Source of the DNA: Pedobacter sp. MC2016-15
GTDB taxonomy: Bacteria > Bacteroidota > Bacteroidia > Sphingobacteriales > Sphingobacteriaceae
Direction of reading: 5' to 3'
DNA length: 64,000 nucleotides
NCBI RefSeq assembly: GCF_026239695.1
Contig: NZ_JAPIVS010000003.1
Location: 248,001 to 312,000 of the forward strand
The translations under genes were made by a program, and so were the position numbers. Positions 28,383 to 37,040 of this stretch are shown in pieces. Each line of letters starts with the position of its first letter. Position 1 is the stretch's first letter. Under the pieces are notes generated by a model, which made no database searches, was not told the DNA's origin, and saw nothing but the letters and a program-made list of their open reading frames with translations.

Positions 28383-29831
28383 TTATGAAAGTACCCATGT
28401 ATCTTTACTGCCACCGCCCTGTGAACTGTTTACTACCAATGAGCCTTCTTTTAGGGCTACCCTTGTTAACCCGCCGGGAACGATGGTGATCCCGCTGGGT
28501 CCGCAAACGGCAAAAGGCCTGAAATCGACTCTTCTGGGCTGTAATACTCCATTCATATAACATGGTGCTGAGGACAGGCTGATCGTTGGCTGCGCGATAA
28601 ACTGACGCGGATCCTTCATGATCTCCGTTTTATATGCTTCAATTTCTTCAGGACTGGCTGCGTGTCCCATCAGCATCCCGTAACCTCCGCTGCCGTTGGT
28701 TTGTTTCACCACCATATTATGAATATTATCAAAAACATGCGCACGTTCTTCTTTATTTCCCAATTGATAAGTTGGTACGTTTTTTAACAAAGGTTCTTCG
28801 TTCAGGTAGTACCTGATCATGTCGGGTACATATACATAAACCGCTTTATCATCTGCTACACCATTGCCAACTGCGTTTACGATGGTGACGTTTCCTTTGC
28901 GGTATGCATTCATCAGGCCCGCTACCCCCAGCAAACTATTGGCATTAAAAACCAGCGGATCCAGGTACTCATCATCAACCCGCCGGTAAATAACGTCTAC
29001 CTGCTGCAATCCGGCAGTAGTTTTCATATAGACTTTATGATCTTCAACAATCAGATCGGGACCTTCTACCAGTTCAATTCCCATTAATCGGGCAAGGGTG
29101 GTATGTTCAAAATATGCCGAGTTGAAGCTGCCGGGACTCAGCAGTACGATCGTAGGGTTGTCAATTTGCCGCGGTGATAATTCCCGAAGATTATTGTATA
29201 ATACATTTGGATATTCTGTTACACTCCTGACCTTACACTGCGGTAGCAGGTCCGGAAACAGCCTCTTGGTAATCTCGCGGTTCTCGAGCATGTAGCTTAC
29301 TCCTGAAGGGGTACGCACATTATCCTCAAGAATATAGTATGTGCCGTCGTTGTCCCTGATGAGGTCAATACCTGCAATATGAATGTAAATGTCATGAGGT
29401 ACTTTTACATTACACATTTCCCTCAGAAAATGAGGGCAGGAATAAATAATCTCGATGGGTACAATTCCATCTTTTATGATGAACTGATCACTATAAACGT
29501 CTTTTAGAAAAAGATTTAAGGCTGTCACCCTTTGTTTAATACCTTTTTCAATATATTCCCACTCCTTAGCATTAATGATCCTCGGAATGATATCGAAAGG
29601 GAAGATCTTTTCGATGCCCTCCCCACTGTTATAGACAGTAAAGGTGATTCCCTGACTCATAAAAAGAACTTTGGATAACTCTTCTTTTTTATTGAGTTCC
29701 TCAGTAGATTCAAGTTCAAGGTAATCCATAACTATTTTGTACTCATTCCTGACCTGTTTCGAATGATCAAACATTTCATCCCAGGTATTGCCGGGCATAT
29801 TATATAATTCTGTGTGTGTATTTTTAATCAT
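28383..29831 (-). CDS. Circularly permuted ATP-grasp type 2 protein (DUF404/DUF407)
   Basis: A 482-residue ATP-grasp fold enzyme of the circularly permuted class. Recognisable parts are TWDEMFDHSKQVRNEY, FPFDIIPRIINAKEWEYIEKGI, LIRDNDGTYYILEDNVRTPSGVSYMLENRE, VIYRRVDDEYLDPLVF, NAVGNGVADDKAVYVYVPDMIRYYL, VKQTNGSGGYGMLMG and CGPSGITIVPGGLTRVAL. ATP-grasp enzymes activate a carboxylate and couple it to an amine or thiol, so this is the probable synthetic enzyme of the Anbu cluster. First gene of the minus-strand operon, divergent from the Anbu gene across 194 nt. Confidence 0.93.
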   Translation of the reverse strand: MIKNTHTELYNMPGNTWDEMFDHSKQVRNEYKIVMDYLELESTEELNKKEELSKVLFMSQGITFTVYNSGEGIEKIFPFDIIPRIINAKEWEYIEKGIKQRVTALNLFLKDVYSDQFIIKDGIVPIEIIYSCPHFLREMCNVKVPHDIYIHIAGIDLIRDNDGTYYILEDNVRTPSGVSYMLENREITKRLFPDLLPQCKVRSVTEYPNVLYNNLRELSPRQIDNPTIVLLSPGSFNSAYFEHTTLARLMGIELVEGPDLIVEDHKVYMKTTAGLQQVDVIYRRVDDEYLDPLVFNANSLLGVAGLMNAYRKGNVTIVNAVGNGVADDKAVYVYVPDMIRYYLNEEPLLKNVPTYQLGNKEERAHVFDNIHNMVVKQTNGSGGYGMLMGHAASPEEIEAYKTEIMKDPRQFIAQPTISLSSAPCYMNGVLQPRRVDFRPFAVCGPSGITIVPGGLTRVALKEGSLVVNSSQGGGSKDTWVLS

Positions 29832-30025
29832 ATTAGCCGGATGATATAATTTCAGGTGAAATATTGAGAGTATGAGTGTTTTATTTTGTTAAAATATGAA
29901 TATTTATGTGTTATAAACAAGTTTATTATAGATAACATCTGTTAATATCGAATTATTTTAGTAAAATGAACTGATTTTAGAGCTGGCAGATGTAATTAGC
30001 AATAGATTTAATGTAAAGAGATGTT

Positions 30026-30769
30026 ATGACGTATTGTTTGGGTATAAAAGTTAAGGATGGATTGGTGGCAATCGCAGATACAAGGGTCACGTCGGGTACC
30101 GATACTACTGAGAAAAAGAAAATATATCTCTATCAGAAAGACAAATACTCGCTTTTCATCATGACCAGCGGTTTGAGGTCTGTGAGGGACAAAGCGGTAC
30201 TCTATTTTAAAGAGCGGATTGATGAAGGTATAGAACACAATAAGTTGTATAAAGCAGTAAATGACTTTGGGGAGCAGGTAAAACGTGTAGCCAGGGAAGA
30301 CAAAGAATCGCTGGAAGCATCAGGATTTAAATTTAACCTGAATACCATTATCGGCGGGCAGCTGAAAGACGATGAAGAACATAAGTTGTTTTTGTTGTAT
30401 CCCGAAGGAAACTGGGTAGAATTGGGACAGGGAGCGCCATTTGTAATTGTAGGTAACTCAGGTCATGGTAAGGCTATTCTGAACAGGACGCTGAGTAATG
30501 AATCGAGTATGCACATGGCATTAAAAAGTGGCTTTCTCTCTTTTGATTCTACCCGGGTGAGTGCAAATGATGTTGATTTTCCGATTGATGTGGTGTTATA
30601 TCAAAACAACAGTTTTGAGATGATTGAACAGCGGTATACAAAAAAAGATCTTGAGAATATTTCTGAGCAGTGGGCAGAAGAACTAAAAATGGCATTGGAT
30701 AGGATCCCAACCGACTGGATGGATACAGCCTTTAATAAAATGCAGGTTTCTAATGACAATGAAATATGA
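30026..30769 (+). CDS. Anbu (ancestral beta-subunit) proteasome-like peptidase
   Basis: Predicted peptidase of the proteasome/HslV superfamily, 247 residues. The start MTYCLGIKVKDGLVAIADTRVTSG places Thr2 as N-terminal nucleophile after Met removal and shows the family DTR motif. KKIYLYQKDKYSLFIMTSGL, FNLNTIIGGQL and GNSGHGKAIL are also typical. The C-terminal 50 residues are an Anbu-specific helical extension. Its ATGA overlap with the following transglutaminase gene and divergence from ATP-grasp/alpha-E/transglutaminase reproduce the known Anbu neighbourhood. Natural substrate is not established for the family. Confidence 0.93.
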   Translation: MTYCLGIKVKDGLVAIADTRVTSGTDTTEKKKIYLYQKDKYSLFIMTSGLRSVRDKAVLYFKERIDEGIEHNKLYKAVNDFGEQVKRVAREDKESLEASGFKFNLNTIIGGQLKDDEEHKLFLLYPEGNWVELGQGAPFVIVGNSGHGKAILNRTLSNESSMHMALKSGFLSFDSTRVSANDVDFPIDVVLYQNNSFEMIEQRYTKKDLENISEQWAEELKMALDRIPTDWMDTAFNKMQVSNDNEI

Positions 30770-31605
30770 AGTTTGAAGTAGCTGCAAATGTATCTTATAA
30801 AGCATTTTCAGATGCCACGCTGATTCTGAATGTGCAGCCATTCAGATCTTCAGAGCAGGTGGTGCTGGAAGAGAGTTTTACAACCAGTCCGGCATTGAAA
30901 ATGAAAGAACTGAACGCGATGTCCGGTGAGAAAAGGTTCAAAATTATTGAGATCCCCGAGGCAGGTGATATTACGGTTAGCTATAAGGCAATTGTGGAGA
31001 ATCGATTCAAGATTATACCTGCTGAAAAACTTGATGATGTGCCGATTAGTTTGATGCCTGCCTCTGCATTGAATTATCTAAATCCCAGCCGTTATTGCCA
31101 GTCGGATAGATTATACAGATTCGCTTACCATCAGTTTGGAAGTCATCAGCATGCGTATCAAAAAGTAATGGCTGTGCGCGATTGGATTTATAGAAATGTG
31201 CAATATGGTGGTTTTACCACCGCACAAACATCAGCATATGATACCATTACCGAACAAATAGGAGTGTGCCGTGATTTCGCTCATCTTGGAGTGGCGCTGT
31301 GCAGAGCGCTGACCATTCCGGCCAGATATTTCACAGGATATGCTTACCGCCTTACCCCACCAGATTTTCATGCCTGTTTTGAAGCCTATTTGGGTGGTCA
31401 CTGGATCGTGATTGATGCTACTAAACTCGCTCCCTTAAATGGCCTGGTGAAAATTGCTACAGGGGTCGATGCTGTAGATACAGCCTTTGCGAGTATTTTT
31501 GGTAATCTCCAGTTTTTGAATATGAATGTCAATACAAAATCACTCAACGCCGTGTTTGAGGAGCTCGACTTTGATTCAACTTCACAAGGATACTCTTATA
31601 TTTAA
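30766..31605 (+). CDS. Second transglutaminase-like protein, coupled to Anbu
   Basis: A 279-residue transglutaminase-like protein with an N-terminal beta domain and a complete triad: Cys168 in IGVCRDFAHLG, His in DFHACFEAYLGG and Asp in WIVIDATKLAP. C-terminal DAVDTAFASIFGNLQF is seen in the clade that travels with Anbu. It overlaps the Anbu gene by four bases (ATGA), so the two are probably made in fixed ratio. It is only distantly similar to the minus-strand transglutaminase at 26448. It may be an amidase, peptidase or cross-linking enzyme. Confidence 0.9.
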   Translation: MKFEVAANVSYKAFSDATLILNVQPFRSSEQVVLEESFTTSPALKMKELNAMSGEKRFKIIEIPEAGDITVSYKAIVENRFKIIPAEKLDDVPISLMPASALNYLNPSRYCQSDRLYRFAYHQFGSHQHAYQKVMAVRDWIYRNVQYGGFTTAQTSAYDTITEQIGVCRDFAHLGVALCRALTIPARYFTGYAYRLTPPDFHACFEAYLGGHWIVIDATKLAPLNGLVKIATGVDAVDTAFASIFGNLQFLNMNVNTKSLNAVFEELDFDSTSQGYSYI

Positions 31606-31815
31606 CTACGCTTCCCGACGACCTCTTGGGTGATCTTTTTCTTCTATTCCAAGGTCTCTGAGACATCTGTCGTAACCATCTTCAAAACCCTGTTTCAATA
31701 ATCTGCTTTTTTCATCTGAGTTGAGTTCCCGCATCTTGTTGAAGTAATCTGAAGATATAGCATGCATCGGGATCATACGCACCTTTACAAGGTGCCGGTT
31801 TCTTAGTAGTTTCAT
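31606..31815 (-). CDS. Small charged hypothetical protein
   Basis: A 69-residue ORF, rich in Arg/Lys/Glu/Asp (NKMRELNSDEKSRLLKQGFEDGYDRCLRDLGIEEKDHPRGRREA), ATG start and no signal peptide. The central segment would form an amphipathic helix. I do not recognise a family. Its stop codon directly abuts the stop of the convergent transglutaminase gene. It is kept because its composition looks protein-like and it fills the space without overlapping another gene. Confidence 0.5.
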   Translation of the reverse strand: MKLLRNRHLVKVRMIPMHAISSDYFNKMRELNSDEKSRLLKQGFEDGYDRCLRDLGIEEKDHPRGRREA

Positions 31816-32117
31816 AGCTATAGGGTCTGGTCTATAAGGTATTACGTAAAATTGCTGCGTCTGGTTTAAGGTTTTTGCTACTTTTCTAAAATAATTTTAT
31901 TTTCTACAAATATTTTCATTTCAGATAACTAAAGTTAGTAATAATTATTAATAAAAGAACTATTTTGTCGTTATTGTTGTCTGTTCGATTTGTAAAATGC
32001 AAAATAGTAAATTTCATTATACGTGAAAATCTAATTTTTCAAATTTTTGTAAGAACACGCTGAAAGCCTGACATTCAGGCTTTCAGCGTGTTCTTACAAC
32101 TATGGAATAATGTCGTA
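31816..32117. other. AT-rich intergenic region with a long hairpin
   Basis: About 300 bases without a convincing ORF. The right-hand third contains a 25-bp perfect inverted repeat, annotated separately. The rest is very AT-rich, would hold the promoter of the small minus-strand gene, and shows no other feature that I can support. Confidence 0.6.
32047..32099. repeat. Perfect 25-bp inverted repeat with 3-nt loop
   Basis: Left arm 32047-32071 and right arm 32075-32099 are exact reverse complements (core AACACGCTGAAAGCCTGA) separated by CAT. It begins 19 nt after the stop of the minus-strand creD-like gene, so it may terminate or stabilise that mRNA. Neither side carries the T tract of a standard intrinsic terminator. 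Confidence 0.7.
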
Positions 32118-33485
32118 TTATTTTTTAGTCCAATCTATTCTGGCAGATAAGAACATAGTAACAGATATAATTACGAACAACCCTATGCTGCCTACGATCA
32201 ATGCGAGGTCCTGGAGCTGAATGATCACATAGATAAAGCCATAAAAAAGGCTGAGTATCCCGGCAAAGACAACTGCCGGTTTTTTACTTTTTAACAGAGC
32301 AGCTATGAAAGAGCTGATCAGAACTACTGTACACAAGGAAGCAATCAGATAAGCGCTGTCAAAACCAATTTGTTCACTGAAAGAAATGAGCAAAGTATAA
32401 TAGATCGTCATCGCTGCCCCGATCAGTATATATTGTAAAAAGTGAACTTTCCTTTTGAGCATGAGTTCTGAAAAGACAAGAGATATAAAGGTGAGCAGGA
32501 TAATTAATGTTGAATATTTGGCGCAACGCATTGTTTTCTGGTACTGGTCAACACCTAATATAAACTTCAGGCCAAATGTGTTGTCATCTGCGGCATTTTC
32601 AGGTTTTAGGGTGTCATAGGGTAAATCTCTTTCATTTTTTTGTTTTGCAGGCCCCCTGGTGTTGAGTACCGTATTTTTTGCTATCCATTGCTGGGGTACT
32701 GTTCTGTTGAAGTGAGCCATTTTCCAGCTGGCAGTAAATTCTTTTGCAGAGATTTTTCTCCTTTCCGGAAGATAGCGGCCGGTAAAACTAGGACTGTTCC
32801 AAGCTCCTTCCACAGTAACATTCGTACTTTTACCCAGGTGCTGAAAGTTCAGTTCTGTACTTCCACGGAGGTCGAGCTCAAAATTAAAAGTCAGGGCTGT
32901 GTTCTTCTGTGTGCTTAGGTTAGGCAGGCTGACCAGGTTATTCGTAAAGAGATCCAGGGAGCCAAAGTCCGGCTCTACAGCCTGGGACAAACCATCAATT
33001 TTAATAGACGGGTTGTTTTTTAAGCCTTTCAGATCACTTAGTCCGATAATTACTTTCGCCTTGTCCCATTGGATCAGCGCCGGGTTGATTCCGGATTTGC
33101 TGATTTCCAGTTCGCTGAACTTTCCGTCTACCCTGATTTTGGTATTGTAAACCACTGCATCAAATATTCCCCTGTGTAATACTTCAGGATCCACATGACT
33201 ATTAATATTCAATACTTCGGGTAAGATATAGATATTGGTGCCGGATGGAGTGTAAGGTAATACAAGCACCGGGCCTTCTATCAGTTGCTTACCTGACCAT
33301 TTATCAGATATTTCTTTTACTACTTCATCCTGCCGCTCCTCTCGCTCTTTGATTAGCTCCTGAATTGCGTTGGATGGGATCAGCAAAATGAGGGTTAAAA
33401 AACCTATGAAACCTAATTTGACTAAAACTGATTCCCCGAACCAGTTCCTTGCGGCAGTTAACTGCGATGTTTGTTGAGTGTCCAT
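32118..33485 (-). CDS. creD: CreD-like inner-membrane protein
   Basis: Inner-membrane protein of 455 residues. The N-terminal transmembrane helix (VKLGFIGFLTLILLIPSNAI) is followed by EREERQDEVVKEISDKWSGKQ and GPVLVLPY, hallmarks of CreD. A periplasmic beta-rich domain (FSELEISKSGINPALIQWDKAKVIIGLSD, AEFTASWKMAHFNR-like region) leads to a C-terminal group of about five to six helices. CreD is linked to envelope integrity and beta-lactam/colicin tolerance in Gammaproteobacteria; its molecular action is unknown. Here it is third in an operon after a winged-helix regulator and a small membrane protein instead of a CreBC two-component system. Confidence 0.92.
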   Translation of the reverse strand: MDTQQTSQLTAARNWFGESVLVKLGFIGFLTLILLIPSNAIQELIKEREERQDEVVKEISDKWSGKQLIEGPVLVLPYTPSGTNIYILPEVLNINSHVDPEVLHRGIFDAVVYNTKIRVDGKFSELEISKSGINPALIQWDKAKVIIGLSDLKGLKNNPSIKIDGLSQAVEPDFGSLDLFTNNLVSLPNLSTQKNTALTFNFELDLRGSTELNFQHLGKSTNVTVEGAWNSPSFTGRYLPERRKISAKEFTASWKMAHFNRTVPQQWIAKNTVLNTRGPAKQKNERDLPYDTLKPENAADDNTFGLKFILGVDQYQKTMRCAKYSTLIILLTFISLVFSELMLKRKVHFLQYILIGAAMTIYYTLLISFSEQIGFDSAYLIASLCTVVLISSFIAALLKSKKPAVVFAGILSLFYGFIYVIIQLQDLALIVGSIGLFVIISVTMFLSARIDWTKK

Positions 33486-33541
33486 GATGAGTTATGTTAT
33501 AATGAAAGTACTTTGTATTTCAAAGTGTATAGATAAAAAAA

Positions 33542-33844
33542 TTATTTCCGCTGCTGTTTGATTAAATTTTCAAGTGCCTGCAGATGCTTTTTAAAAGCAT
33601 GACGGCCATTATCAGAGGCAGCATACTGCGTGTTGGGCTTTCTGCCTAAAAAGGTCTTGTTAACTGAAATATAATCCTCTTTTTCTAAAGCTTTTAAGTG
33701 GGACGCAAGGTTTCCGTCAGTTACATTTAATAACTCTTTCAGTGAATTGAAATCGTAACGGTCGTTTGCGACCAATACGCTCATAATTTGCAGGCGTATA
33801 CGGTTTTCAAAGGCTTTATCAAATTCTTCTAATGATACGTTCAC
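33542..33844 (-). CDS. Winged-helix transcriptional regulator (ArsR/MarR-like, HTH_34 type)
   Basis: Small DNA-binding protein of 100 residues. The helix-turn-helix region is RLQIMSVLVANDRYDFNSLKELLNVTDGNLASHLKALEKEDYISVNKTFLGRKPNTQYAASDNGRHAF, matching the short winged-helix regulators that pair with CreD in Bacteroidota. The start is GTG at 33844, overlapping the TGA of the upstream membrane-protein gene. It likely regulates its own operon, with the neighbouring membrane protein as possible sensor partner; ligand unknown. Confidence 0.88.
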   Translation of the reverse strand: MNVSLEEFDKAFENRIRLQIMSVLVANDRYDFNSLKELLNVTDGNLASHLKALEKEDYISVNKTFLGRKPNTQYAASDNGRHAFKKHLQALENLIKQQRK

Positions 33845-34461
33845 TGTTTGTATTTAAAATGCATGACAGAACCGTAGATGATATGAAGCAGACCAAAGCC
33901 CATCATCCAAAATAGTATACTATAAGCGGGAAAAAGCATTGCCGCAAGACCTATGATGATCTGGCAGTAGCCCAGCCATTTAACATCGGAAAAGGTAAAC
34001 TGACTTCCTGCAATCAGCGAGAGTCCATAAAATATCAGTGATGCCGGAGCAATGATCCCATAACTACCCTGAAATAGTAAGATCAGCATGAACAGTCCGC
34101 CCGTAAAGAGCGGGATAGACATGTTAACTACTAAACGCTGGCTAACCGGGTTCCAGAAGTTTTCACCTCTTTTGCGTGCCTGTCTGATGGTGAGGAAAAT
34201 GCATGTAAGTAATGATAACAACAGTACGGTAACCGCTATCAGAAACAATTCTAGTAGTACCCGGGGTTCGGTAACGTATTGGTCTTTGTAGTCCAACTCT
34301 CCAAAGTCACTATCAACCAGTTTGTAGCCAATAAATGCGCCTATCAGTGCATAAATCCCCGCCAACACACCTGAAAGTCCGCTGAGTGAGATGAACTTAG
34401 TGGAACGTTCCATTAGATTTCTGATGGAGCTGAGTTCGTTATAGATGTCTTTTTCTTGCAT
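33841..34461 (-). CDS. Hypothetical four- to six-helix membrane protein of the creD operon
   Basis: A 206-residue protein with cytoplasmic N-terminus (MQEKDIYNELSSIRNLMERSTKFISLSGLSG) and hydrophobic segments such as GLSGVLAGIYALIGAFIGYKL, LELFLIAVTVLLLSLLTCIFL, GGLFMLILLFQGSYGIIAPASLIFYGL and YCQIIIGLAAMLFPAYSILFWMMGF. The ATG at 34461 is favoured over an in-frame ATG 24 nt upstream. No enzymatic motif is seen. It is translationally coupled to the winged-helix regulator, which suggests a shared function, perhaps membrane sensing; this is inference. Confidence 0.82.
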   Translation of the reverse strand: MQEKDIYNELSSIRNLMERSTKFISLSGLSGVLAGIYALIGAFIGYKLVDSDFGELDYKDQYVTEPRVLLELFLIAVTVLLLSLLTCIFLTIRQARKRGENFWNPVSQRLVVNMSIPLFTGGLFMLILLFQGSYGIIAPASLIFYGLSLIAGSQFTFSDVKWLGYCQIIIGLAAMLFPAYSILFWMMGFGLLHIIYGSVMHFKYKQ

Positions 34462-34635
34462 TATTGAAAGAACTTTGAAATACAAAGTAAAATATTAATT
34501 TTCAACAATGCAAGATTTATCTGATAAGGTTTTACCTATTTATCTTTTATTTTGAAATTTCGTAGATTTAATTAGTCTGATTGCCAGATTTAAGTGTCTT
34601 TACGTTGAATCAGCCTGAATTTTACTAATTATATT

Positions 34636-35847
34636 ATGAAAAGAAGAGAACTTGTTAAAAGTTTAGCAGCACTGCCTCTGGCGGGAGGTATTATCGGCAG
34701 TGGATTATCTGCTTTTGCAGCAGAGAAACCAGTGGCACCGATACGTGATTTTTTTAAGGAACTGGGTGTAACACCTGTTATTAATGCAGCTGCAACGATG
34801 ACATTTTTATCAGGTTCACTGATGCTTCCGGAAGTAATGGATGCGATCAACTCTACGAGCCACCACTTTGCAAACATGTATGAACTGCAAGATAAGGTAG
34901 GGGCAAAGATTGCTGAAATGCTTCATGTTGAGGCAGCGATGGTTACATCTGGGGCTGCCTGTGCAATGCTGTTGGGAACAGCAGCATGTATCACAGGATT
35001 GGATGAGCAAAAAATCAAGATGCTTCCGAACTTTACGGGTGAACGTCCGGAAGTGATCATCCAGAAATCACACCGTTATTTATTTGATCAGGCAATTACC
35101 ACGACTGGCGCAAAATTCGTAGAAGTGGAAAGTGCTGAAGAGATGGATAAAGCATTTAATGCAAACACCGTGATGGCACTGTTTTTCAATGCTGGCGAAG
35201 TTGGGAAAAACCCGATCAGTCACGAGAAGTTTGTAGAGCTCGCTAAAAAGCACAAAGTTCCTTCATTTATAGATGCTGCCGCGGATGTGCCACCAGTTGA
35301 GAACCTGTTTAGATTCCAAAAAATAGGTTTTGACTTGGTTACTTTCTCAGGTGGTAAAATGATCAGAGGACCTCAGAGTGCTGGTGTCTTGTTTGGCCGG
35401 AAAGATCTCATTGAAGCCGCAAGGGCGAACCACAGCCCAAATGAAGCTCCGATCGGACGACCGATGAAAGTGAATAAAGAAGAGATGTTTGGTATGTATG
35501 CCGCGTTGAAGGCATATATTGAGAAGGATCATAAAAAAGAATGGCAAGACTGGCTGGACCGCGCTGCCCGTATGAATAAAGCTTTGGAAGCTGTCCCAAC
35601 TGTTAAGTCAAAAACTGTGATCGCTCCGGGACCTGCAAATGCCTTTCCTGGTCTGGAAGTGTCATGGGACCAATCAAAATATAAAGTAACTGGTGAAGAT
35701 GTTAAAACGGCTCTAAAAAACGGTACCCCAAGTATTGTCATCAACGGTAATAAAAATGCATTGCATGTAGGTATTGTGTTGCTGAAACCTGAGGAAGTTG
35801 ATATTGTTGTCAACCGCGTTAAGGAAGTATTGTTGAAGACTGTTTAA
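34636..35847 (+). CDS. Tat-exported PLP-dependent enzyme of the SelA/DgaE-like family
   Basis: Fold-type I PLP enzyme, 403 residues. The expected Schiff-base Lys241 lies in FDLVTFSGGKMIRGPQSAGVLFG, with Asp in FIDAAADVPP and the substrate-side TPVINAAATMTFLSGSLM near the start. These match the SelA-like/D-glucosaminate-6-phosphate ammonia-lyase group. The N-terminus MKRRELVKSLAALPLAGGII, ending AFA|AEKPVAP, is a twin-arginine signal peptide, so the holoenzyme should reach the periplasm folded. The exact reaction is unknown: elimination or racemisation of an amino acid or amino sugar is plausible. A BASS transporter gene starts 22 nt downstream. Confidence 0.87.
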   Translation: MKRRELVKSLAALPLAGGIIGSGLSAFAAEKPVAPIRDFFKELGVTPVINAAATMTFLSGSLMLPEVMDAINSTSHHFANMYELQDKVGAKIAEMLHVEAAMVTSGAACAMLLGTAACITGLDEQKIKMLPNFTGERPEVIIQKSHRYLFDQAITTTGAKFVEVESAEEMDKAFNANTVMALFFNAGEVGKNPISHEKFVELAKKHKVPSFIDAAADVPPVENLFRFQKIGFDLVTFSGGKMIRGPQSAGVLFGRKDLIEAARANHSPNEAPIGRPMKVNKEEMFGMYAALKAYIEKDHKKEWQDWLDRAARMNKALEAVPTVKSKTVIAPGPANAFPGLEVSWDQSKYKVTGEDVKTALKNGTPSIVINGNKNALHVGIVLLKPEEVDIVVNRVKEVLLKTV

Positions 35848-35869
35848 AATTATCTAACCAAATTTTACT

Positions 35870-36988
35870 GTGAACAAATTTAATATCTACAAGCTGTCTT
35901 TAGGTTTAGCAGCTTTGTGCGTACTTACCGTATTGGTACTCCTTTTCACAACTGGTCTTGCACAGGCAGGGCCAGTTGTGATCGCTTTCTTTATTTTGCT
36001 GGCTATCGGTTTCAGAGGTTTTCCAACACTCAAAGGCTTTGCCTATACTGTAATTATTTTCGCTGCTGTATCCACAGCACTTTATTATCCTTCTTATTTT
36101 GTAGAATATGATGGTTTTAAGTTTGCGGTACTGATTACCCCCTTGATCCAGGTGATCATGTTTGGTATGGGTACTTCAATGAGTCTGGGTGACTTTGTAG
36201 GTGTAGTAAAAATGCCAAAAGGGGTTTTTATCGGTGTGTTCAGTCATTTCCTGATTATGCCGTTGCTGGGATATACGTTAGCTAATATTAGTGGATTCGA
36301 GCCGGAGATCGCTGCGGGAATTATCCTGATTGGCTGCTCGCCAAATGGGATGGCATCAAATGTGATATCTTATCTGGCGAAGGCGAATCTGGCGCTTTCA
36401 ATTACGATTACCGCAGTTTCTACTCTGTTGGCGCCCTTGCTGACACCGCTACTAATGAAGTTTTTTGCAGGAGCTTTTATAAAGATCGATGTGATGCATA
36501 TGATGCTGGATATCCTGAAAATGGTAATCGTCCCTATTGCTGCAGGATTGATCGTAAACAAACTCTTGAAAGGACGTGATAAATGGCTCGAAACGATCAT
36601 GCCAATGATCTCGATGGCAGGTATTGCGTTTATCATTGTGATTATCACTGCTGCAGGACATGACAGTCTGCTGGATATTGGTTTCAAGCTAATCCTGTTG
36701 GTGCTGATCCATAATTTGCTGGGTTATACTTTGGGTTACTGGTCAGGCCGCTTATTCAGAATGAAAGAACGCGACTGCCGTACCATGGCAATTGAGGTAG
36801 GAATGCAAAACGGAGGACTAGCCTCCGGATTGGCAAAAGAGATGGGTAAAATGGCCACTGTAGGACTGGCACCGGCAGTTTTTGGACCGCTGATGAACGT
36901 CACAGGGTCTATTCTTGCGTCATACTGGCATCGCAAACCAATTACAGATGAAGAGATTCCTGAAGATGAAATTGTTCCTGTAACATAG
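35870..36988 (+). CDS. Bile acid:Na+ symporter (BASS) family transporter
   Basis: Inner-membrane transporter of 372 residues with about ten hydrophobic helices. Family signatures include QVIMFGMGTSMSLGDF, GVFSHFLIMPLLGYTLA, GIILIGCSPNGMASNVISYLAKANLALSITITAVSTLLAPLLTPLL and AIEVGMQNGGLASGLA. BASS proteins import organic anions such as bile acids, pantoate or keto acids with sodium. Start is GTG at 35870. The close coupling to the exported PLP enzyme suggests it takes up that enzyme's organic-acid product; this is inference. Confidence 0.92.
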   Translation: MNKFNIYKLSLGLAALCVLTVLVLLFTTGLAQAGPVVIAFFILLAIGFRGFPTLKGFAYTVIIFAAVSTALYYPSYFVEYDGFKFAVLITPLIQVIMFGMGTSMSLGDFVGVVKMPKGVFIGVFSHFLIMPLLGYTLANISGFEPEIAAGIILIGCSPNGMASNVISYLAKANLALSITITAVSTLLAPLLTPLLMKFFAGAFIKIDVMHMMLDILKMVIVPIAAGLIVNKLLKGRDKWLETIMPMISMAGIAFIIVIITAAGHDSLLDIGFKLILLVLIHNLLGYTLGYWSGRLFRMKERDCRTMAIEVGMQNGGLASGLAKEMGKMATVGLAPAVFGPLMNVTGSILASYWHRKPITDEEIPEDEIVPVT

Positions 36989-36997
36989 ATTAACAGG

Positions 36998-37040
36998 GGG
37001 ATCCTGTTGAATTGTTTACGATTTCTCCAGGATCCCTTTT
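36998..37040. terminator. Hairpin after BASS gene, possible intrinsic terminator
   Basis: GGGATCCTG at 36998-37006 pairs with CAGGATCCC at 37028-37036 and is followed by TTTT on the + strand. The 21-nt loop includes the end of the convergent SRPBCC gene. A smaller alternative stem, AACAGG/CCTGTT, overlaps its left arm. It would terminate the PLP enzyme/BASS transcript. Confidence 0.45.
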
